DNA from: Theristus sp. LFF4_11
Taxonomy: Eukaryota > Nematoda > Chromadorea > Monhysterida > Xyalidae
Direction of reading: 5' to 3'
Assembly (NCBI GenBank): GCA_030248135.1
Contig: JASANC010005199.1
Span: forward strand, 1-10,938
DNA: 10,938 nucleotides
Part shown: positions 7,901 to 10,938 of the stretch, piece by piece
Position numbering within the stretch: position 1 is the stretch's first letter
How the letters are laid out: every line of letters starts with the position of its first letter
The notes under the pieces: model-generated
Databases searched by the model: none
Told to the model about the DNA's origin: nothing
Seen by the model: the letters and a program-made list of their open reading frames with translations, nothing else
Made by a program: the position numbers and the translations under genes

Positions 7901-10859
7901 AAAAACAAAACCGAACCGAAACATCCAAAAAAAGAAACCGTGCACGAACTCGAGTGCATTTTCATGATGTTGTACGCCATGGCGGTCAGCACTGAGTCGC
8001 CCTCCAGCAGGTACACGTCCCACAGGCGCAGTGCCAACGGAAACGGCACGCGGTCGAGAAAACAGCCGAAGAACCATTTCGTCAGGAATATCGGCGGCAC
8101 TTGCTGTTTGTCCTGAGAAATACCGAATGGATGGATGGGAATGAATGGGAACCGATTGAAGGAATGGACGTGAACTTCGAGAAATTTTGGTTCAATCGTT
8201 GTCGCTATGATTCTGAATGAAACAGAAACTGTTGCTAGACAGAAAAAAAACTGGACAATATCAGAACATTTATTGCAAAGAATGAAGTAATCGGTTGAGG
8301 TTGGAGGAGTTGCGATTTTGCAACGCCAACCATTGTGCGGGAATTGTGAGAATTGCAGAAAGCTGACCCGAGAATTGTAAATTATAAAAAACCGCAAAAA
8401 ATGCCGAAATAAAACGCACATAAATGTGTTTCTTCAATCGTTTCTCGTACTTGAGCAGCACCTTCTCGAAATGCGCTTGAAAACGCGCCAACTTTGGGAA
8501 GCCATTCATGAAGAAACCTGAAACAACCAAGAATTCGTTCTTGCAACTTCGATCGCATTCTTTCTTTTGTCGCGAGCTCTGTATGCAGCGAGACAAGTGA
8601 CATGACAGGTTTAAACAAACACACTGTAGTATTGTGGATTTATTCAAACGTGTCCGGACTAAAATGACGTCATTTGTTTTAAAAACGCCCGTATGTCAAA
8701 GTACACGCACTAAAATGTCAGTTTGATGTGACTGATTTGACATTCATCATTTGTTTGCGGGAAGAAACCGGCTGAACAAAAAGTTTGGTTTGCTGTGAAC
8801 GGCAAGCGCATGTTTGGCGGCACATGACGTCATTTCAGTGGGACACGTTTAAAAAAAATAGGTCATATAAAGCAGTAAAATTGCAGTCTCACGAACCATG
8901 CATAGAATGCTTAGGGCCGACAATCAACGTGTGAAACGCCCAAAACGCGTCTTCCTCATTCAGGTACATCAGCAGCAGCGCCGCAACGTGCGACATGCCC
9001 TGAATGATTTCGAGGTTGGTCGGAAAAAAATTAACGAAAGTCCAGCTTGCGTTCGCATGGGGGACAATCAAACACATTAGGAGTCTGCATTTTGTGCCAG
9101 GGTTGTGTTTGACGGCACAACATTTAGATTGGAATCCGTATGACAAAAAGATACGCAAACCAGGACTATACCTGACAATATCCGAGATCCGTGTTATACA
9201 CGGAATACGCGGCCAACACGTGCAACAGTGAACGTTGTCTGAAAAAAAACCAAAAAAAACATGAGTGCAACTGAATTGTGATGCACTGATTGGTCGAAAC
9301 AAACGACATCACCTGTTGACCTTTGATAATAAAGAAAAACGAAAAAAGTCGTTCGTCGATATTCTTGACGAACGAACGGTGATTTCAGGCGATGTTTTTT
9401 AGCCAAATCGCCAGGGCTAACCCAGAAAAGCGTAAAGAGAACGCCGTCGAGGAAGTAGGGTGCCCATCGAGTTTTTCTGTCATTAAGTGCCTCTACACCC
9501 CTCGGCGGGGCTCGATTCCCTGAACGCACAGACAGAGACAACGAGTCTAACGCGCTGCCACCTAGGCCACGAGGGAGGATGGAAGAAATCATTTCAACAC
9601 AGCCCAGGCAATCACTGCAATACCGTTTGGAGCGAAACGACGCCGATTCGCATGTGTCGGCAACAGAACAACCTCGAGAAATAATGAATCTTGAGTTCAA
9701 ATTCGATCAAACGAATCCGAAACGAACTTGACGTCATATCGCTGACGAAAGACGACGTGGTCGCGATAAGTGCGATTGATGTCCAAGTCAATCTGCTTCA
9801 CATCCTTCGCGCAGAGCAGCGCCCGCGCGCGCAACTGATCGTAGAGCAACGGCGGATACGTCCGACGAATGCGACCCTCCTTGTCGACGACCGTGATACC
9901 GAGCATGTGCAGCCAGGCCTGCGATCCGGCAAAAAAACGGCCGTTCAGAGACTGCGTTTAGGCGATACTCGAATGGCGCAATCAATACGTGATTTCATTC
10001 TCGAATGTGTGCACAATCGTCAACGGAAAATTTGTTTTTACAACCTATTCTCAAAAAAATTATCGCTCTTCCACAAAAATTCTGTGGAAAAAATGTGTTT
10101 TTCCTCGAACAAAATTTGAGGAGTTGACTGTCGAACTTGACGGTTTCATTCAAATTGACAAAAAATGCCCACTTTTCAGCTTTCGTTTGGATGATGATGG
10201 CAAAAATGCTTTCAAAAAACCCCAAGATCTGATGAATTTTATCCGCGGTTGACAATCTTGACATTGACTGTTGCGTTTTCATCAGAAATCTACAGCAAAC
10301 AAGCAACGCTGAAAACTCTGTCTTCGAGTTTGGAGCAGTGTTTTGTGCATCAAGGGAAAACTCAAAGAACGCATTGTCGATTCAAATCTTTGTTGAAAAT
10401 TCAAAACTGAAATCGACGTTCGTTTAAAAAAGAGCGAAAACACAAAATTTCCGGCAAACCTGCGAGCGAATCTTGTTCGGTATTCCCTTCCAGACGCGCT
10501 CTCTCAGTTTCAGGGTGCCCCAGAATTTCGGCCAGAATTTCAGCATAAACAGCCATTTGCGTTCGCGTCTCAGTTCAACGTCGAGCTTTTTTCGTTTCGC
10601 TTTTTTATCTTCCTCGGGTAGCGCGCTGTCACTGTAACCAAACGAGAACGTTCTTTTCTAATTTTCATAATGAATGACGGTCTTTGGAATATTTTTCTTG
10701 CTCATATTGCGTAATGCGAGAACAGTTTCCGTTCAGCGCAGCAGTATCGATTGATTTTGCTGTTTTTACTAAAACGTACTGCATGAATCCATGTCTGTCC
10801 GTGACGCTGTACAGTTCGAAATCCGGATTCTCCCAAGGCTCAGCGGGCGCGTCGGTGCC
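1157..10859 (-). CDS. USP6NL: USP6NL/RN-tre-like TBC-domain Rab GTPase-activating protein (12 exons, 5' partial)
   Basis: The join is 10859-10780, 10631-10460, 9918-9728, 9238-9172, 8999-8897, 8517-8420, 8112-7950, 4959-4842, 3930-3773, 3479-2775, 2397-2270, 1957-1157. It gives 2,784 nt, 927 residues plus TGA, with GT-AG junctions and intact phase throughout. A TBC domain spans about residues 72-320. It has IDLDINR (arginine finger, residue 133) and GYCQGM (glutamine finger, residue 170), so the GAP should be catalytically competent. Blocks such as SLLHVLAAYS, MNEEDAFW-like LNEEDAFW, GPKHSMHGFF and KWFFGCFLDR match USP6NL rather than TBC1D10-type proteins. Known family members accelerate GTP hydrolysis on endocytic Rabs. 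The tail (residues about 350-927) is Pro/Ser/Thr-rich, with a charged helix and a C-terminal QTVV. No PxxDY Eps8-binding motif was seen. The start codon and first residues lie beyond position 10938. Family is near certain; substrate Rab and tail function are inference. Confidence 0.93.
1958..2269 (-). other. Intron 11
   Basis: This 312-bp GT-AG intron lies between the tail exons, phase 0. It carries one copy of the dispersed CACCACAGCCAATCAGC repeat (2228-2244). No ORF or RNA gene was recognised. Confidence 0.8.
2228..2244 (+). repeat. Dispersed repeat copy, CACCACAGCCAATCAGC
   Basis: The 17-mer is identical to 7463-7479. A shorter core recurs at 5629-5639 and 9286-9293 on the minus strand. 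Confidence 0.65.
2270..2397 (-). CDS. USP6NL: Exon k: Ser/Thr-rich tail segment
   Basis: The 128-nt exon encodes GMVNMESSLSRCVTQVQMTR, then a Thr/Pro-rich stretch ending SMPDASIAQS. The acceptor is GTCGGCAG. The donor TCG|GTGAGT is the best match to consensus in this gene. Phase fits on both sides (1 in, 0 out), which is the main support because the tail is not conserved. Confidence 0.8.
2398..2774 (-). other. Intron 10
   Basis: This 377-bp GT-AG intron is phase 1 and AT-rich. Two TGAGTCA (AP-1-like) heptamers are present, but nothing marks them as functional. No gene or element was recognised. Confidence 0.8.
2775..3479 (-). CDS. USP6NL: Exon j: Pro/Ser/Thr-rich tail, first large block
   Basis: This 705-nt GC-rich exon encodes about 235 residues of low-complexity tail. 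It holds a Ser run (HSSSSV), SPPPRARAPP, a helix-prone LLRATTEKLARLTEAQREER, and acidic to basic stretches near its end. The acceptor is CCGTTTCAG and the donor ACAG|GTGCGC, phase 1. No domain is recognised. It is probably disordered and may carry SH3-type proline ligands, which is inference. Confidence 0.85.
3480..3772 (-). other. Intron 9, unusually open in the upstream exon's frame
   Basis: The 293-bp intron is phase 1. The reading frame of exon i stays open right through it, and the middle part (about 3530-3690) looks peptide-like and less AT-rich than other introns. A 12-bp direct repeat AAATGCAATGCG occurs at 3606-3617 and 3669-3680. The part next to the donor is a long pyrimidine tract on the coding strand, which argues for real intron sequence, possibly with a cassette exon. 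Confidence 0.6.
3773..3930 (-). CDS. USP6NL: Exon i: post-TBC linker
   Basis: The exon reads LKIDRRHVPPAANRLPDG, then ELPQNPFGMIL and RSIPDIKQEQLL. It parallels the LK..KLDLPEPG...PKKPLG linker after the TBC domain in USP6NL. The acceptor is AACTGTCAG. I chose the donor CGC|GTGCGA (phase 1). GCGA|GTTGTG six bases on also keeps phase and would add two residues, so the 3' edge is the least certain junction. Confidence 0.85.
4285..4292 (+). repeat. Target-site duplication, left copy
   Basis: CATCAGTA is identical to 4751-4758. It abuts the outer base of the left inverted repeat, the hallmark of a cut-and-paste insertion. Confidence 0.85.
4293..4750. mobile_element. Non-autonomous DNA transposon (MITE), 458 bp, 8-bp target duplication
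   Basis: The ends CATAGTTGTTC (4293-4303) and GAACAACTATG (4740-4750) are perfect 11-bp inverted repeats. They are flanked by identical octamers CATCAGTA at 4285-4292 and 4751-4758. Inside each end lies a G-run reading inward (G10CTG6 on the left; C-runs of 7, 8, 10 and 11 on the plus strand at the right). The middle is AT-rich with five AGCTATCTATC-like motifs in direct orientation. There is no transposase ORF. The 8-bp duplication and CA...TG ends suggest a hAT-like mobiliser. The TSD lacks the usual hAT T and A positions, so the superfamily is inference. Confidence 0.85.
4373..4712 (+). repeat. Interspersed AGCTATCTATCT motif inside the transposon
   Basis: Direct copies lie at 4373-4387 (with one inserted TT/A step), 4403-4414, 4586-4600, 4676-4687 and 4702-4712, usually after CC or T. 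A related ATCTATCTCTATC is at 4341-4353. They are spaced rather than tandem. They cluster near both element ends, as sub-terminal transposase-binding repeats do in hAT-type elements; that role is inference. Confidence 0.75.
4751..4758 (+). repeat. Target-site duplication, right copy
   Basis: CATCAGTA directly follows the right inverted repeat and matches the left copy with no change, pointing to a recent insertion. Confidence 0.85.
4842..4959 (-). CDS. USP6NL: Exon h: end of TBC domain
   Basis: The split codon yields Lys, then ALKKAHFEDILDILQNRLAE, DFGYDDDTVMESLDECLR. This is the terminal TBC helix region, where family members have a similar acidic FFFEDD segment. The acceptor is TTTGTCACAG and the donor GAG|GTCGGC, phase 2. 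Confidence 0.93.
5620..5640 (-). repeat. Dispersed repeat copy, inverted, AGCCAATCAGCGTGCCACAT
   Basis: This copy matches the one at 7469 in 18 of 20 bases but in opposite orientation. TTGGCT and AGCCAA flank a short loop here too, so both copies sit beside a short hairpin. Confidence 0.6.
5973..6150 (-). pseudogene. Fragment of a mariner/Tc1-type transposase (decayed)
   Basis: Read on the minus strand, MVYGGFT (from 6144) resembles the VMVWGG motif of mariner transposases. After a frameshift comes IFIWNMGTKIN, like LIFVxxGVKIN. Next is a 25-residue helix-like stretch ending YGGERNVKVFQQ (FQQ at 6005-5997), the position of FQQD. A 9-nt insertion with an in-frame stop separates FQQ from DSSAP (5987-5973), where the family has DSAP. 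The order and spacing match the DDD/E region. Sequences outside this part could not be aligned and no inverted repeats were found, so only the fragment is called. Confidence 0.5.
7463..7479 (+). repeat. Dispersed repeat copy, CACCACAGCCAATCAGC
   Basis: This copy exactly matches 2228-2244. It continues GTACCGCAT, which resembles the minus-strand copy at 5620-5640 (GTGCCACAT). A GTGGCT/AGCCAC stem directly precedes it at 7444-7463. Confidence 0.65.
7950..8112 (-). CDS. USP6NL: Exon g: TBC domain, C-lobe
   Basis: The exon encodes DKQQVPPIF, KWFFGCFLDRVPF, LRLWDVYLLEG and VLTAMAYNIMKMHS. KWFFxCFLDRxPF and LRxWDxxxxEG are the characteristic C-lobe blocks of this family. The acceptor is TTTCTCAG and the donor CGA|GTTCGT, phase 1. 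The exon is followed by the 2,990-bp intron 7. Confidence 0.96.
8113..8419 (-). other. Intron 6
   Basis: This 307-bp phase 0 intron has a short purine-rich microsatellite-like tract built on GAATGG/ATGG units at about 8125-8151. Nothing else was recognised. Confidence 0.75.
8420..8517 (-). CDS. USP6NL: Exon f: TBC domain, GFPKL block
   Basis: The split Gly codon gives GFFMNGFPKLARFQAHFEKV and then a basic helix ending KKHIY. This matches the family block GFF..GFPKLLRFQEHHEKIL. The acceptor is TTGTTTCAG. The donor TAT|GTGCGT is the only GT that keeps phase 0 with the next exon. Confidence 0.93.
8518..8896 (-). other. Intron 5, host of an inverted-repeat element
   Basis: This is a 379-bp phase 1 intron; more than half of it (8646-8850) is an inverted-repeat-bounded insertion. 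The rest is AT-rich with no recognised signals apart from splice sites. Confidence 0.8.
8646..8850. mobile_element. Second miniature inverted-repeat element, about 205 bp
   Basis: The left arm 8646-8676 (AAACGTGTCC...AAATGACGTCATTTG) and the reverse complement of 8821-8850 (AAACGTGTCC...AAATGACGTCATGTG) align over about 30 bp. They differ by a few substitutions and one single-base gap near the GGACT/CACT step. Each arm holds the palindrome TGACGTCA (8665-8672, 8825-8832). The core has a further stem AATGTCA/TGACATT (about 8715-8745). No ORF is present. No clear target duplication was found, so age and superfamily are open. Confidence 0.65.
8897..8999 (-). CDS. USP6NL: Exon e: TBC domain core
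   Basis: The exon encodes GMSHVAALLLMYLNEEDAFW followed by GPKHSMH, nearly the vertebrate USP6NL pattern in this block. The acceptor is CATTCAG and the donor ATG|GTTCGT, phase 1. The first Gly-Met follows directly on the YCQ motif of the previous exon. Confidence 0.95.
9172..9238 (-). CDS. USP6NL: Exon d: TBC domain with glutamine finger
   Basis: This 67-nt exon encodes QRSLLHVLAAYSVYNTDLGYCQ. It ends exactly on the catalytic Gln codon of the YxQ motif (9174-9172). The acceptor is TTTTTTCAG and the donor CAG|GTATAG, phase 0. The exon is too short to find as an isolated ORF, and was placed by homology and phase. Confidence 0.95.
9239..9727 (-). other. Intron 3
   Basis: This 489-bp phase 2 intron carries a tRNA-like sequence (9497-9576). 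It also has a 9-bp stem hairpin TCGTTCGTC/GACGAACGA (9349-9357 with 9367-9375) and a CCAATCAG core on the minus strand (9286-9293). Confidence 0.8.
9497..9576 (-). tRNA. tRNA-like sequence, probably a pseudogene or SINE head
   Basis: On the minus strand, TCCCTCG (9576-9570) can pair with CGAGGGG (9504-9498) as a 7-bp acceptor stem with one G-U. TGGCCTAGGTGG after it matches 11 of 12 bases of the A-box TRGCNNAGYNGG. AATCGAGCC, 40 nt on, matches 8 of 9 of the B-box GWTCRANNC. T8, A14, the GG pair and A21 are in place. The D, anticodon and T stems carry mismatches and the variable region is about 12 nt. The nominal anticodon by position is CGT. The mismatched stems favour a decayed copy or tRNA-derived repeat over a working tRNA. 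Confidence 0.5.
9728..9918 (-). CDS. USP6NL: Exon c: TBC domain with arginine finger
   Basis: This exon encodes AWLHML, a YDQLRARAL helix, then KQIDLDINRTYRDHVVF. IDLDINR is the TBC IxxDxxR motif, and its Arg (codon 9774-9772) is the catalytic finger. The acceptor is ATCGCAG with a weak pyrimidine tract. The donor CAA|GTTCGT leaves phase 2, and the split Lys codon is completed in the next exon. Confidence 0.95.
9919..10459 (-). other. Intron 2
   Basis: This 541-bp phase 0 GT-AG intron is AT-rich and homopolymer-rich. Overlapping ORFs of 87-103 codons occur on both strands but look like chance. Nothing was recognised. Confidence 0.75.
10460..10631 (-). CDS. USP6NL: Exon b: basic helix and start of TBC domain
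   Basis: A single T completes the split codon to give HDSALPEE, then a Lys/Arg-rich helix leads to KWLFMLKFW and RVWKGIPNKIRSQ. The last motif is the first TBC block (RxxxxGIPxxxRxxxW family pattern). The acceptor is GGTTACAG and the donor CAG|GTTTGC, phase 0; the block continues as AWLHML in the next exon. Confidence 0.95.
10780..10859 (-). CDS. USP6NL: Exon a: N-terminal lead-in of the TBC protein
   Basis: The exon reads EPWENPDFELYSVTDRHGF in frame, which parallels the conserved EPWED..YxVTDRFGFLH segment just before the TBC domain in USP6NL. The acceptor is CTTCAG and the donor CA|GTACGT, leaving phase 2. The preceding exon, expected to hold the start codon, is not visible in the last 79 bases of the window. 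Confidence 0.9.
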
Positions 10860-10938
10860 CTGAAGTGAAAATGAACTTCATCAATTTTTGCTAGTTTGTA
10901 AAAAGAGTTTAAGATGCTGTCCGCGACTCAGACAGCCC

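Larger units (their letters stand above)
4960..7949 (-). other. Intron 7, 2,990 bp
   Basis: The intron splits the TBC C-lobe from its last helices, phase 1. It is AT-rich and contains a decayed mariner-like transposase fragment near 5973-6150 and CCAATCAG repeats at 5629-5639 and 7469-7479. There is also an ATGCAAAT octamer at 7349-7356. ORFs of up to about 115 codons occur on both strands, but none shows a recognisable domain, codon pattern or splice support. Confidence 0.75.

Noticed and set aside
7786..8421. A 211-codon minus-strand open frame across introns 6 and 7
   Set aside because: Only 7950-8112 matches the TBC family; the rest is Phe/Ser-rich read-through of introns, past clear GT and AG sites.
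9490..9530. A plus-strand T-arm (CGGGG/CCCTG with TCGA loop) suggesting a tRNA on the plus strand
   Set aside because: No A-box or pairing acceptor strand lies upstream on the plus strand; the minus-strand reading satisfies both boxes and the acceptor stem.
1..10938. Bacterial or phage-type features: operons, Shine-Dalgarno sites, CRISPR arrays
   Set aside because: The window is an intron-containing eukaryotic gene; no spaced direct-repeat arrays or operon layout are present.

Overview
This is eukaryotic genomic DNA from an animal, most likely an invertebrate. GC-rich coding blocks sit among AT-rich introns with long A/T homopolymers, and every junction I could reconstruct is GT-AG. Several acceptors are short TTTCAG-type sites, and the protein diverges from the human family member. 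A nematode or other ecdysozoan would fit, but the sequence does not settle the phylum.

Almost the whole window is one minus-strand gene that enters from the right edge. It encodes a TBC-domain Rab GTPase-activating protein of the USP6NL (RN-tre) family. Twelve exons can be placed: 10859-10780, 10631-10460, 9918-9728, 9238-9172, 8999-8897, 8517-8420, 8112-7950, 4959-4842, 3930-3773, 3479-2775, 2397-2270 and 1957-1157. Joined, they give 2,784 nt (927 codons plus TGA) with consistent phases at all 11 introns. Only the extreme N-terminus lies outside the window. The first eight exons carry the N-terminal lead-in and TBC domain, including both catalytic fingers (IxxDxxR and YxQ). The last four encode a long Pro/Ser/Thr-rich tail with a charged helix, a Gln run and a C-terminal QTVV that looks like a class I PDZ ligand.

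The introns hold the unexpected material. Intron 8 contains a 458-bp element with perfect 11-bp terminal inverted repeats and perfect 8-bp target-site duplications, G/C homopolymer tracts at both ends and repeated AGCTATCTATCT motifs. Intron 5 contains a second miniature inverted-repeat element of about 205 bp with a TGACGTCA palindrome in each arm. Intron 7 (2,990 bp) carries what looks like a broken mariner-type transposase fragment, and intron 3 a tRNA-like sequence with A and B boxes. A short CCAATCAG-centred repeat occurs four times.

Right of the stop codon in window order reversed, i.e. positions 1-1156, lies the 3' flank. It begins with two strong hairpins just past the stop, one of which is a perfect 14-bp stem. 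No other gene can be called with confidence; a plus-strand open frame from position 1 to 264 is a weak candidate for the tail of a convergent gene.
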